Shown: positions 30,172-39,103 of the stretch, in pieces
Position numbering within the stretch: position 1 is the first letter of the stretch
Layout of the letters: each line of letters starts with the position of its first letter
NCBI GenBank assembly: GCA_003511165.1
Contig: DOJW01000001.1
Coordinates: forward strand, 113,839 to 177,838
From: Candidatus Dependentiae bacterium
GTDB taxonomy: Bacteria > Babelota > Babeliae > Babelales > UBA12411
Direction of reading: 5' to 3'
Length of the DNA stretch: 64,000 bases
Program-made: the position numbers and the translations under genes
Notes under the pieces: model-generated
Databases searched by the model: none
The model's input: the letters and a program-made list of their open reading frames with translations, nothing else
Told to the model about the DNA's origin: nothing

Positions 30172-31410
30172 TTATTGATAAATTGGAAACTTATCGCATA
30201 AAGTTTTTATCTCGGTTGTAACTTTTTGTAAAAATTGTTCATTATTTTGATTTTTAATTATCTCATCTATGAAAAGGCAAACTTGAATTGCTTCTTTTTC
30301 TTTAAACCCTCGGGTTGTTATAGCAGGACTTCCGATACGAATTCCACTGGTTTTAAGAGGGGATTCGGTGTCAAATGGGATGCTATTTCGGTTAAGAGAA
30401 ATGTTGCAGTTTTCCAAGACTTGTTCAACTTGGAATCCATTTATTTGTGGAAAACTTTCTGCGATTTTTGATTTTTTCAAATTTATTAAAAATAGGTGGT
30501 TGTCGGTATCACCTGAAACAATGTTATAACCTAAATCCTTTAATGTTTTAGCCATTATTTTAGCATTTAGAATCACTTGTTTTTGATAGTCTGTGAATTT
30601 AGGGTCAAGCGCTTCGCTGAAAGCTATTCCTTTTGCTGCGATGATGTGCATTAGTGGTCCACCTTGTATTCCCGGCATTACAGATTTATCTATTAAATTT
30701 GCAAACTCTTCTTTGCAGATAATCATTCCGCCTCGAGGTCCACGCAAAGTTTTGTGTGTTGTGCTGCTTACAAAATCTGCTAACCCTACTGGTGATGGAT
30801 GTAACTTTGCAGCTACAAGTCCTGCTATGTGTGCCATATCGACAAAAAGGAGCGCATTATGTCTTTTGGCAATGTCCGAGAATTTTGCAAAATCGATGAT
30901 TCTCGAGTATGCAGATGCTCCGGCGACGATCATTTTAGGTTTATATTCTTCAGCTAGCTTTTCGATTTTATCATAATCGAGAAGTTCTGTTTCTTTATCG
31001 ACAAAATAAGGTACGAAGTTGAACAATTTTCCAGAAAAATTGATTTTGTGACCGTGAGTTAAATGTCCGCCGCAACTAAGTGACATTCCCAAAATGGTAT
31101 CGCCGGGATTTAGCTTGCTAAAATAAACAGCCATATTTGCACTGGAGCCGCTATGAGGTTGAACGTTTATATGATTTGAATTAAAAAGTTGTTTACCAAG
31201 TTTTATTGTTTCTTCTTCAACTACATCTACAAATTTGCATCCGCCGTAATATCTTTTTTGTGGATAGCCTTCAGCATATTTATTGGTTAAAACAGAACCG
31301 GCGGCTGCTAAAACATCTTTCGATGCATAATTTTCGGATGCTATCAAATTTATTGTGGTTTCTTGGCGGTTTTGTTCTTGGTTTATAAGGTTAAGGATGC
31401 GATTTTTCAT
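30172..31410 (-). CDS. glyA: Serine hydroxymethyltransferase
   Basis: A 412-residue PLP enzyme converting serine and tetrahydrofolate to glycine and methylene-tetrahydrofolate. NLIASENYAS, KYAEGYPQKRYYGGC, FVDMAHIAGLVAA and the PLP-lysine segment SSTTHKTLRGPRGG are all present; the length is normal (~415). The N-terminus is complete. It is divergent from the glycine-rich small protein gene at 31577 and shares that intergenic region. Confidence 0.95.
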   Translation of the reverse strand: MKNRILNLINQEQNRQETTINLIASENYASKDVLAAAGSVLTNKYAEGYPQKRYYGGCKFVDVVEEETIKLGKQLFNSNHINVQPHSGSSANMAVYFSKLNPGDTILGMSLSCGGHLTHGHKINFSGKLFNFVPYFVDKETELLDYDKIEKLAEEYKPKMIVAGASAYSRIIDFAKFSDIAKRHNALLFVDMAHIAGLVAAKLHPSPVGLADFVSSTTHKTLRGPRGGMIICKEEFANLIDKSVMPGIQGGPLMHIIAAKGIAFSEALDPKFTDYQKQVILNAKIMAKTLKDLGYNIVSGDTDNHLFLINLKKSKIAESFPQINGFQVEQVLENCNISLNRNSIPFDTESPLKTSGIRIGSPAITTRGFKEKEAIQVCLFIDEIIKNQNNEQFLQKVTTEIKTLCDKFPIYQ

Positions 31411-31461
31411 AATTAAAAATCTCCCGGTATTTTATCAAAATAGAAATAATTTTAAACTTTG

Positions 31462-31494
31462 TTGACATAAATATTTGCAATGTGCAAATATAAT
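31462..31494 (+). promoter_or_regulatory. Promoter-like region with dyad between boxes
   Basis: TTGACA (31462-31467) and TATAAT (31489-31494) are separated by 21 bases, and most of the spacer is a perfect dyad, ATATTTGCA-atg-TGCAAATAT (31471-31491), whose right arm runs into the -10 box. A long spacer holding a dyad is the layout of MerR-type promoters. It faces the gene at 31577 and lies upstream of the divergent glyA. Functional status is inferred. Confidence 0.4.
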
Positions 31495-31576
31495 AATGTA
31501 CTACAACTGTAATTGTAAAAAGTGAAAAGAAATATGTCACGTTAAAGTGTGATTTTTAATTTGAAAAGGAGTGATT

Positions 31577-31972
31577 ATGAATAAAACAAATAAATTAATG
31601 TTGGGGTTATTTACGATTTCTTTTTGTGGACTTTCTGCTGGCGGTGGTGGAGATGCTGCAATAGGTGGTTTAGTTGGTGGATTGGGCGGTAGTATGCTTG
31701 GTTCTGCTATGACATCCAAGAGGGATAAGGTAACCGTTGTTCAAGCACCAGCAAGTGGTGAAAGTTCAACTGCTTCAATGGATATGGCAAGTAGGGCTGC
31801 CGAAATGGCATCAAGGGCAAATGAAAGAGCTGCTGTACTAGAAATTCAATTTCAGAATTTAAAAAACGAACATCAGTCAATGCTTGCTGAAATTCAATCT
31901 TTAAAAACCAAAAATAATAGATTAGAGACTGAAGTTAGTAGGTTAAAGAGTAAATTTGTAACAAAAAAATAA
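31577..31972 (+). CDS. Exported glycine-rich coiled-coil protein (copy 1)
   Basis: About 131 residues. A signal peptide (NKTNKLMLGLFTISFCGLSA) is followed by a glycine-rich stretch (GGGGDAAIGGLVGGLGGSMLGSAM, cited in part: LVGGLGGSMLGSAM) like a glycine-zipper membrane segment, then a Ser/Ala linker and a heptad-rich helix to the end. I chose ATG 31577 (AAAGGAG at 31565-31571) rather than the GTG at 31571 because the tandem copy starts at the equivalent ATG. Function unknown; Dependentiae-like small envelope protein. Confidence 0.7.
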   Translation: MNKTNKLMLGLFTISFCGLSAGGGGDAAIGGLVGGLGGSMLGSAMTSKRDKVTVVQAPASGESSTASMDMASRAAEMASRANERAAVLEIQFQNLKNEHQSMLAEIQSLKTKNNRLETEVSRLKSKFVTKK

Positions 31973-32046
31973 ACTTTTGTTTTAATGCAATTGTAACGTA
32001 ATGTATCGCTTTAAAAATGTGATATTTAGAGTGAAAAGGAATAATT

Positions 32047-32487
32047 ATGAATAAAACAAATAAATTGATGTTAGGTTTATTTGCAATCTCTTCATGCGGG
32101 CTTTTTGCAGGCCATGGCGGGGATGCGATGGTTGGTGGTTTAGTTGGAGGTTTGGGTGGTAGTATGCTTGGTTCTGCAATGACTTCTAAAAGTGAAAAAG
32201 TAACTGTTGTTCAAGCGCCTGCAAGTAGCGGTAGTTCAAGCGTATCAATGGATATGGCAAGTAGGGCTGCTGAAATGGCATCAAGGGCAAATGAAAGAGC
32301 TGCAGCATTAGAAGTTCAATTTCAGAACTTAAAAAGCGAATATCAGTCAATTGTTACCGAACATCAATCATTAAAAGCTGAAATAAATGATTTAAAGAAT
32401 CAATTAGCTTCTAAAAAACATAAGGCTGTTGATGAAGAAAATACTGATGAAAAATCAGGAACTTGGTGGCCTTTTGGAAGTAAATAA
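32047..32487 (+). CDS. Exported glycine-rich coiled-coil protein (copy 2)
   Basis: A 146-residue tandem paralogue of the preceding gene: same signal peptide, same LVGGLGGSMLGSAMTSK glycine segment, same MDMASRAAEMASRANERAA helix. It diverges at the end, which adds an acidic stretch and a WWPFGSK tail. The upstream bases are also similar between copies (GTGAAAAGGA before each start), so the duplication unit includes the leader. A terminator follows. No known family. Confidence 0.7.
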   Translation: MNKTNKLMLGLFAISSCGLFAGHGGDAMVGGLVGGLGGSMLGSAMTSKSEKVTVVQAPASSGSSSVSMDMASRAAEMASRANERAAALEVQFQNLKSEYQSIVTEHQSLKAEINDLKNQLASKKHKAVDEENTDEKSGTWWPFGSK

Positions 32488-32509
32488 CTGATTAAATTAG
32501 TTTTATGTT

Positions 32510-32541
32510 AGGCCTGGAATTTGTCCGGGCCTTCTTTTTTT
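32510..32541 (+). terminator. Rho-independent terminator
   Basis: AGGCCTGG, a 7-base loop and CCGGGCCT form an 8-bp stem (one G-T pair) followed by TCTTTTTTT. It ends the tandem small-protein unit. Confidence 0.85.
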
Positions 32542-32667
32542 GATTTTTTCCTTAAGATTGATAAAGAAATTGCTTTTTTATACCATTTTTTTAACTTATG
32601 TATTACACTACAAAATGTTTTCGAAAAATTTCAAATTAATTAATAGTTATTTTTTAAAGGGTGAATT

Positions 32668-33231
32668 GTGATAGCAACATCAGATTTCAAAAGAGGTAGC
32701 AGCAAAATATTACTTAGAAATGAGCCATGGCTTGTTGTAGAGTTTCAACATGTAAAACCAGGAAAAGGTGGCGCATTTGTACGAACAAAGCTTAAAAACT
32801 TGATTACAAGCCGAATGCTAGAAGAGACTTTTAGATCGGGTGAAAAATTTGATGAACCAGATCTAGAGTACAAAAAAATGCAATATCTCTACAAAGAAGG
32901 TGATTTGCACCATTTCATGGATCAAAGTGACTATGAACAGCTTGAATTTAATTCTTCACAGGTCGAATCCGCAAAAGATTATCTTAAAGAAAACGAAATT
33001 TATAAAGTTGTATTTTTTACCGGCAAACCAATATCTCTAGAAGCTCCAACTTTTATGGAATTAAAAGTTGTTGAAACTATTCCTGGAGTTCGAGGTGATA
33101 CAGCTCAAGGTGGCGCTTCAAAACCTGCAAAACTTGAAACTGGCGTTACGGTACAAGTTCCTCTTTTTATAAACGAGGGCGACAAAGTAAAAGTTGATAC
33201 TCGAGAAAATAAATACATAGAGCGTTGTTAA
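32668..33231 (+). CDS. efp: Elongation factor P
   Basis: A 187-residue EF-P with GTG start behind AAAGGGTG. The N-terminal KOW-like domain carries the HVKPGKGGAFVR loop with K33 as the expected modification site; the OB domains follow, ending in VKVDTRENKYIER. It relieves ribosome stalling at polyproline. No lysine-modifying enzyme (EpmA/EarP) is in this window. Confidence 0.95.
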   Translation: MIATSDFKRGSSKILLRNEPWLVVEFQHVKPGKGGAFVRTKLKNLITSRMLEETFRSGEKFDEPDLEYKKMQYLYKEGDLHHFMDQSDYEQLEFNSSQVESAKDYLKENEIYKVVFFTGKPISLEAPTFMELKVVETIPGVRGDTAQGGASKPAKLETGVTVQVPLFINEGDKVKVDTRENKYIERC

Positions 33232-33277
33232 TTTAAAAAAGAATCGGGAGTAGTAGATTTTATTTGATCTTTTTTAA

Positions 33278-33916
33278 ATGGATTTTGAAATTATGAAAAA
33301 AAATGTTTTGGAAAATGACGACCAATTAAAAGATGTTTTAAAAATCGATAAAACTGCCGATTCTGATAGTTCCGATTTTAAGGTTTCCGAGCAAGAATTA
33401 CGTTCGCAGATCGAAAGCGAAGATCAAGCGTTAATTGATATTGAGAATGATAAAATGCGAACACCTAAAACGATGCGTGATGTTCGTTGTTTAATTTTTC
33501 AGTTTATGTATGCGATGGAACAATTTGATTATTCAGTATCTTTTGAATCAGTTATTGATAATTTTCGTCGAGGTTTTAATTTAGAAATTCCGGATGATTT
33601 TATTGCTATAAAAATAGCACGCGATACGATAGCAAAACGTGAAGAATTAGATGCCAAAATTACACCTCTGTTAAAAAATTGGAAAATAGACAGGCTTGGT
33701 TGTTGTACTCTTTTAATTTTGCGTCTTGCCATGTGGGAATTTGAAAATAATAAAGATACGTCAGCTGCTATTATCATTAATGAAGCAATTGAGCTTGCAA
33801 AAAGCTTTGGTGAAAAAAATTCCTATAAATTTATAAACGGAATCTTGGATGAAGCTATAAAATCTCTAAATTTGCCAAACACTAAAACTGAAAAGGTAAA
33901 TGCTAGTGGAGAATAA
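33278..33916 (+). CDS. nusB: Transcription antitermination factor NusB
   Basis: A 212-residue protein. The last ~140 residues are a NusB domain: MRDVRCLIFQFMYAMEQ, W-x-IDRLGCCTLLILRLAMWE, and AIIINEAIELAKSFGEKNSYKFINGILD (in part). The first ~65 residues are an acidic, low-complexity extension not found in typical 130-150-residue NusB. It acts with NusE in rRNA antitermination. It overlaps kdsA by 17 bases. ATG 33293 is an alternative start. Confidence 0.9.
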   Translation: MDFEIMKKNVLENDDQLKDVLKIDKTADSDSSDFKVSEQELRSQIESEDQALIDIENDKMRTPKTMRDVRCLIFQFMYAMEQFDYSVSFESVIDNFRRGFNLEIPDDFIAIKIARDTIAKREELDAKITPLLKNWKIDRLGCCTLLILRLAMWEFENNKDTSAAIIINEAIELAKSFGEKNSYKFINGILDEAIKSLNLPNTKTEKVNASGE

Positions 33917-34751
33917 AAATTTTTCATTTTTAAAAGAAATAAGAGGAAACGAAAAGCCTCTTATTTTTATTTTAGGCCCTTGCGTAATTGAGAGTGAAAG
34001 TCACACGCTAAAAATGGCTGAAAGCCTCAAAAAACTTTCAGAAAAGCTTAACTTTAAATTAATTTTTAAAAGTTCTTTTGATAAAGCAAACCGAACATCA
34101 CTTTCTGGTTTTCGAGGTGTAGGATTAGCGACGGGCAAAAAGATTTTGTCTAAGGTCAAAAATGAATTAGATTTGCCAATAATCACAGATGTTCATGAGT
34201 CATCTCAAGTTGAAGAAATTTCCTCTTTTGCGGATATTTTACAAATCCCAGCTTTTTTATGTAGACAGACTGATTTATTACTAGCAGTTGGTAAAAGTGG
34301 GAAAATTGTACATTTGAAAAAAGGACAATTTGTTACTTGTGGTGCTATTGAAAAAGCTGCTAAAAAGATTGAATCTACTGGCAATAAAAATATTTGGCTC
34401 TGTGAGCGAGGCTATGCTTTTGGTTATGGAGATTTGATTGTTGATTTTAGAAATTTTACCACAATGAAATCTTTTGGCCGACCGGTCACATTTGATGCAA
34501 CTCATTCAGTCCAAAAACCAAGTGGTTTGGGCGATGCTTCAGGTGGAGATAGAAGCTTTGTTGCCGATCTTGCAATTTCTGCAGTTTCAGCAGGAATCGC
34601 GGGTATATTCATGGAAGTACATGATAATCCAGAAAAAGCATTATGTGATGGTCCAAACTCAATTCGTTTATCACAGCTAGAAGATTTAATTAAATATTTA
34701 ATGGAACTTGATGCCTTTGTGAAGAGCAAAAAGCGACCAGAGATTTATTAG
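33900..34751 (+). CDS. kdsA: 3-deoxy-8-phosphooctulonate synthase
   Basis: A 283-residue KDO-8-phosphate synthase, condensing PEP and arabinose 5-phosphate for the lipopolysaccharide inner core. FILGPCVIESESH, KSSFDKANRTS, DVHE, and ATHSVQKPSG are family landmarks. This shows KDO-type lipopolysaccharide. Coupled to nusB by overlap; GTG 33906 is an alternative start. A bidirectional terminator follows. Confidence 0.95.
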   Translation: MLVENKNFSFLKEIRGNEKPLIFILGPCVIESESHTLKMAESLKKLSEKLNFKLIFKSSFDKANRTSLSGFRGVGLATGKKILSKVKNELDLPIITDVHESSQVEEISSFADILQIPAFLCRQTDLLLAVGKSGKIVHLKKGQFVTCGAIEKAAKKIESTGNKNIWLCERGYAFGYGDLIVDFRNFTTMKSFGRPVTFDATHSVQKPSGLGDASGGDRSFVADLAISAVSAGIAGIFMEVHDNPEKALCDGPNSIRLSQLEDLIKYLMELDAFVKSKKRPEIY

Positions 34752-34770
34752 GTTTTGTATAGACATAAAA

Positions 34771-34803
34771 AAAGAGGGCGTTTTTAAACGCCCTCTTTTT
34801 TTG
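34771..34803. terminator. Bidirectional terminator between kdsA and ndk
   Basis: AAAGAGGGCGTTT and AAACGCCCTCTTT form a 13-bp perfect stem with a two-base centre and T runs on both strands, serving the convergent kdsA and ndk. Confidence 0.9.
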
Positions 34804-34819
34804 CTATTTTTATTGAATC

Positions 34820-35230
34820 TTATTTCAGATTTGGGAAAAAGAAAGCAATTTCTTTTTGACCATTTTCAATAGAGTCTGAACCATGTGTTGCATTTGAATT
34901 TAAGCTTGTTCCATATAGTTTTCGTATACTGTTTGGTTCAGCTTTTTCTGGATTTGTAGCGCCCATTAAATTTCGCCATGCTAATACAGCGTTATCTTTT
35001 TCAAGGGCGATTGCAATGATTGGTCCTGATGTAATATATTCTACAAGTTCTCCAAAAAAAGGTTTTTCTCTATGAACTGCATAAAAAGCTTCACCTTGTT
35101 CTTTTGTTAATTGAAGTTTTTTCAAGTTGATTATTGTGAAACCTTCATGTTCGATTCGATCAATTATTTTACCAGAATATTTTTTAACAACACCATCTGG
35201 CTTAATTAGAGCTAATGTTCTTTCTGTCAT
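34820..35230 (-). CDS. ndk: Nucleoside diphosphate kinase
   Basis: A 136-residue NDP kinase: ERTLALIKPDGV at the start, phospho-acceptor H116 in NATHGSDS, and the FFGELVEYITSGP segment. Normal length (~140). It equilibrates nucleoside triphosphate pools. It is 16 bases downstream of rpsA on the same strand and may be cotranscribed. Confidence 0.95.
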   Translation of the reverse strand: MTERTLALIKPDGVVKKYSGKIIDRIEHEGFTIINLKKLQLTKEQGEAFYAVHREKPFFGELVEYITSGPIIAIALEKDNAVLAWRNLMGATNPEKAEPNSIRKLYGTSLNSNATHGSDSIENGQKEIAFFFPNLK

Positions 35231-35246
35231 AATTGTTCCTCAAGTT

Positions 35247-37070
35247 TTAGTTTTTATCTTTAATTTTAGCTGCGTGATCTGCTAATGCTTGTTGTAAGGA
35301 GTTGTTGAAACCATTCTTAGCTGGAGCTTCTGCATGAGCTGTTTTCTTTTTAGGCGCAGCAGCGGAAGTTGTTTTTTCTTTAGCAACTACTTTTTCTTTA
35401 GCAACTGTTTTTTCTTTAGTTTCTTGAGGAATTGTTAAAGCTTTTAAGCTCAAAGCAAGCTTTCTTTCTTCTTGGTTAACTTTGATAATTTTGAAGCTGA
35501 CTTGTTCGCCAACTTTTAAAATATCTTCAATTTTACCAATTTCTTTGTTTGAAAGTTCAGAAATATGAGCTAAGCCTTCAATGCCGTCTTGGAATTTAAC
35601 AAAAGCACCGAAATTGGTAATTTTTGTTATTGTTCCTTCGACAACTGTGCCTACTGGATATCTTTGTTCAATATCTTTCCAAGGATCATCTTTAAGTTGT
35701 TTGATACCTAAGGATATTTTTCTATTGTCTGGATCTATAGAAAGTACAACAGCTTCAACAGCATCACCTTTTTTGAAGAGTTCATTTGGATGAGCTATAT
35801 GATCTGTCCAAGATAAATCTGAAACGTGAACAAGTCCGTCGATTCCATTAGCGACTCTAACAAATAAACCGAAATCAGTAATATTGCTGATTTGGCCTTT
35901 GATTTTTTCGCCAGGTTTGATTGTTTCAGCTACCTTTTTCCAAGGATCTTCAGCAAGTTGTTTGATACTTAGAGACATTCTACGATTTTCTACATCAAGT
36001 GCTACGATTTTAGCTTTGATTTCATCGCCTATTTTGTAATGCTTTGAAAGGTTTGCGATTCTGTCTGTCCATGAAATTTCTGAAATATGTACAAGACCTT
36101 CAATACCTTTTTCGATCTCAGCAAATAAGCCGTAATCCGTGATGCTTGAAATTTTGCCTGTTACTGTGCTGCCTATTGAATATTTATTTTCGATATTCAA
36201 CCAAGGATTGTCGGTTAATTGTTTCATGCCAAGAGAGATTTTTTCTCTGTCTTTATCAAATGATAAAACTTTTACAGAGATGGTATCGCCAATCTTTACA
36301 AGTTCGCTTGGATGATTGACTCTTCCCCATGACATGTCTGTAATATGTAATAATCCGTCGATTCCGCCGATATCAACAAACACACCGTAATTGGTGATAT
36401 TTTTTACGATACCGCTAACAACTTGACCTTCTTGAATAGTATCAAGTGCTTTTTTGCGATCTTCGTATTTTTGTTCTTCAATATATTTTCTTCTTGAGAT
36501 GATGACGTTGCCACGTTTTTTGTTAACTTTTAAGATTTTGCAAGTAACTTCTTGACCTACGAATTGGTCAAAATCAGATACTCTTTGAACGTCAACTTGA
36601 GAGCCTGGTAAGAAAGCTGGAATTCCGATATCTACGCTTAAACCACCTTTGACTTTATGAGTGACTATACCGCTGACAGGTTCATCTTTTTCAGATGTTT
36701 CAGTGATTTTATTCCATGCGCGAAGAGCTTTTGCTTTTTGGTAGGAAAGAACTACGTTTCCACTTTCATCTTCTAAACGATCGATTACTACTTCTAGGTC
36801 GTTGCCAGGTGTAAGTCTTTTAAGTTCGATTGGCGAAAATTCATGAGATGGAATTAGTCCGTTAGATTTGTATTGAATATCGATTAAGACACCATCAGAA
36901 CTTGCATTTACAATTTTTCCAGCGAGAACAATTCCTTCTTGGAATTGATTGATTTCGCCATATAAAGATTCAAGTTCTTTTAATTGTTCTTGATTTAGCG
37001 CGCCTTCTTGCTCGCTAAACTCGAAATTTAACATTGCCGAAGTATTCAAACCGCTTGGTTTTTTTTGCAT
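35247..37070 (-). CDS. rpsA: Ribosomal protein S1
   Basis: A 607-residue S1 with six OB-fold S1 repeats. The last four are well conserved (ITNYGVFVDIGGIDGLLHI, ITDYGLFAEI, ITDFGLFVRV, ITNFGAFVKF), while the first two are weaker, as in E. coli S1. The C-terminus is a Lys/Ala/Thr-rich tail. AAGGAATAATCG precedes the ATG. It binds mRNA on the 30S subunit. Confidence 0.95.
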   Translation of the reverse strand: MQKKPSGLNTSAMLNFEFSEQEGALNQEQLKELESLYGEINQFQEGIVLAGKIVNASSDGVLIDIQYKSNGLIPSHEFSPIELKRLTPGNDLEVVIDRLEDESGNVVLSYQKAKALRAWNKITETSEKDEPVSGIVTHKVKGGLSVDIGIPAFLPGSQVDVQRVSDFDQFVGQEVTCKILKVNKKRGNVIISRRKYIEEQKYEDRKKALDTIQEGQVVSGIVKNITNYGVFVDIGGIDGLLHITDMSWGRVNHPSELVKIGDTISVKVLSFDKDREKISLGMKQLTDNPWLNIENKYSIGSTVTGKISSITDYGLFAEIEKGIEGLVHISEISWTDRIANLSKHYKIGDEIKAKIVALDVENRRMSLSIKQLAEDPWKKVAETIKPGEKIKGQISNITDFGLFVRVANGIDGLVHVSDLSWTDHIAHPNELFKKGDAVEAVVLSIDPDNRKISLGIKQLKDDPWKDIEQRYPVGTVVEGTITKITNFGAFVKFQDGIEGLAHISELSNKEIGKIEDILKVGEQVSFKIIKVNQEERKLALSLKALTIPQETKEKTVAKEKVVAKEKTTSAAAPKKKTAHAEAPAKNGFNNSLQQALADHAAKIKDKN

Positions 37071-37419
37071 ATCGATTATTCCTTAGTGGTTGCCTTTAAT
37101 TTGAGGTCTTTTTTGACCATCATTTAAGGTTAAAAGGGTTAAAAAATGATAAAATATTACAAAACAAACTATCTACTAGCCGCTTAATTACAAATCAACA
37201 AATTTTGATTGGTAGATTTGATAAAAAGATTTTAGAAATCAGCATTATCCTAGCTTGCAAACAGTACAATAAAAAGTATCAAAAAATTTTCATGTAGTCA
37301 AATAAGCCCAATTTTAAAAGACTAAAAAATTTTGAGCTATTTCTAACTTTTGCTAAACTCTTAAAATGTTTGAAAATAAACATTATTTATTGGAGTTTTA
37401 AGATTAAAAAGGAAAAAGT
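37071..37419. other. Intergenic region between rpsA and hisS
   Basis: This 349-base AT-rich gap separates divergent genes and must hold both promoters, but no convincing -35/-10 pair is evident. On the rpsA leader side, GGTC-TTTTTT-GACC (37105-37118) can form a short hairpin. No open frame of note. Confidence 0.5.
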
Positions 37420-38661
37420 ATGTTTTCAAAAGTTCGTGGAACTGAAGATTTGCTTGATTTAACATTGTACAATTTTCTCATTGATGAATTTAAAAAACAT
37501 TTAAATTTATATAATTTTATAGAAATTCAAACTCCGATTTTGGAACATACAAATCTTTTTGTACGCTCGCTTGGTAGTGAAACGGATGTGGTAACAAAAG
37601 AAATGTACACATTTAAAAGTGGCTCTGAGGAAAGCATTTGTCTTCGTCCGGAAGCAACAGCTCCAACTATGCGGGCTTTTCTTGAAAATCAGCCAGCAAC
37701 TCCATGGAAAGTTTACGCCCATGGTCCAATGTTTCGACATGAACGTCCTCAAAAAGGTCGATGGAGGCAATTTTCTCAATTTAATATAGAAATTATTGGA
37801 GCAAGCTCCATCGCTCAAGATGCAAACATTATAAAAATGTTTGATTCTTTTTTTAGTGAAAAACTAAAATTTCAAAATTATATCTTAAAAATCAATTTTT
37901 TAGGCGTTTCTTCAGATCGAGTAAAGTTTAAAGAAGAGCTTTATAAATTTTTGCAAAAAAATGAAAACGATATTTGTGAAACATGTAAAGTGCGCAAAGA
38001 AAAAAATATTTTGCGAGTATTTGACTGCAAAGAAGAGAAATGTGCAGCTCTTTATAAAACTGCGCCAAAACTAGTTGATTTTTTATCAGACGAATCCAAA
38101 CAAGAATGGGAATATCTTCAAAAATTATTAACACATCTATCGGTTAATTTTGTTTATGATAGTTCCCTTGTCAGAGGTTTAGACTATTACAACAAAACTG
38201 TTTTTGAATTTTGTTCTTCAGATTTGGGAGCGCAAACAGCTTTTGGTGGCGGAGGAAGATATGATGGTTTAGCTTTAGAGCTTGGTTCAAGTCAAGATTA
38301 TCCATCGATTGGCGCAGGTTTTGGGATTGGTAGAATTCTTATGATCTTGGATTTAATAAAAGATAAGCTTGTTTTGCCCCAAACACCTTCACTTAATGTG
38401 ATTATTCCGCTTTCAAAAGATGAAGTTAGTTTAGCCTTGTTACTTGCAGATGCTATGCAAGCTGCAAATTTGTGTACAGATTTAATTTTGGATAATGCAT
38501 CTGTGACCAACATGATGAAAAAAGCTAATAAAATGGGGGCAAAATATGTTCTCATTTTGGGCGAGAGTGAGAGAATGGCGGGAACTGTTTCGGTCAAAAA
38601 TATGCAAACAGGGGAAGCAAAAGTAATTAAGCAATCGGAAGTTGTATCGTTTTTAAAATAA
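37420..38661 (+). CDS. hisS: Histidyl-tRNA synthetase
   Basis: A 413-residue class II synthetase. Motif 2 region GPMFRHERPQKGRWRQFSQF, RPEATAPTMRAFLE, the histidine-specific RGLDYYNKTVFEF, and AFGGGGRYDGL are all present; the C-terminal anticodon-binding domain ends VVSFLK. AAAAGGAAAAAG precedes the ATG. Normal length for the short bacterial form. Confidence 0.95.
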   Translation: MFSKVRGTEDLLDLTLYNFLIDEFKKHLNLYNFIEIQTPILEHTNLFVRSLGSETDVVTKEMYTFKSGSEESICLRPEATAPTMRAFLENQPATPWKVYAHGPMFRHERPQKGRWRQFSQFNIEIIGASSIAQDANIIKMFDSFFSEKLKFQNYILKINFLGVSSDRVKFKEELYKFLQKNENDICETCKVRKEKNILRVFDCKEEKCAALYKTAPKLVDFLSDESKQEWEYLQKLLTHLSVNFVYDSSLVRGLDYYNKTVFEFCSSDLGAQTAFGGGGRYDGLALELGSSQDYPSIGAGFGIGRILMILDLIKDKLVLPQTPSLNVIIPLSKDEVSLALLLADAMQAANLCTDLILDNASVTNMMKKANKMGAKYVLILGESERMAGTVSVKNMQTGEAKVIKQSEVVSFLK

Positions 38662-38678
38662 GAATTAGGGAATAATTT

Positions 38679-39098
38679 ATGAAATTACAAAAAATATTAC
38701 TTTTGTGTTTAGCCTTAAACATTTATTTATTATCTGCAGATAAAATAATTTCTTTTAAAGAAGTGGATATTTTGGTTAAAGGTCCTGTTTCAGGGTTACT
38801 TATTAATGAAAAATATCCTATTGAATATTCAAAATTTAAAACAGTTACGTCTGTTTTAGAAACGATAGTATCATTAAGAACGCAATATTTAAGTAGATTA
38901 GATTTAGATCCTATTAAAAAATCAGAAATGATGGGAAATGAGTTAGTGAGATTTTTACAAGCTAAACGTTGCGAAGAAGATGAAGCTAATTTTCTTTTAA
39001 TTGTTTTGGATGTGCTGAAAGCTTTAGATGTTCCAGAAATTAGAAGTAAAGAAGTTGTAGAATTTTATAATTGTTATGGAATAAATATTAGGAGATAA
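38679..39098 (+). CDS. Small exported protein, weakly Skp1/BTB-like
   Basis: A 139-residue protein with signal peptide (KLQKILLLCLALNIYLLSA). The mature part has SFKEVDILVKGPVSGLLI, a helical centre, and LLIVLDVLKALDVPEIRSKE near the end. The latter resembles the ellxxAdyLdixel stretch of Skp1/BTB folds, and such eukaryote-like domains are reported in Dependentiae. The match is by eye and weak. It starts 17 bases after hisS and precedes another secreted protein by 5 bases. Confidence 0.5.
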   Translation: MKLQKILLLCLALNIYLLSADKIISFKEVDILVKGPVSGLLINEKYPIEYSKFKTVTSVLETIVSLRTQYLSRLDLDPIKKSEMMGNELVRFLQAKRCEEDEANFLLIVLDVLKALDVPEIRSKEVVEFYNCYGINIRR

Positions 39099-39103
39099 AA
39101 TAT

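Noticed and set aside
30235..30976. Plus-strand frames opposite glyA
   Set aside because: They are shadows of a conserved gene in other frames, without ribosome sites or recognisable domains; the same holds for other antisense frames in the window, such as those opposite kdsA, trxB and yicC.
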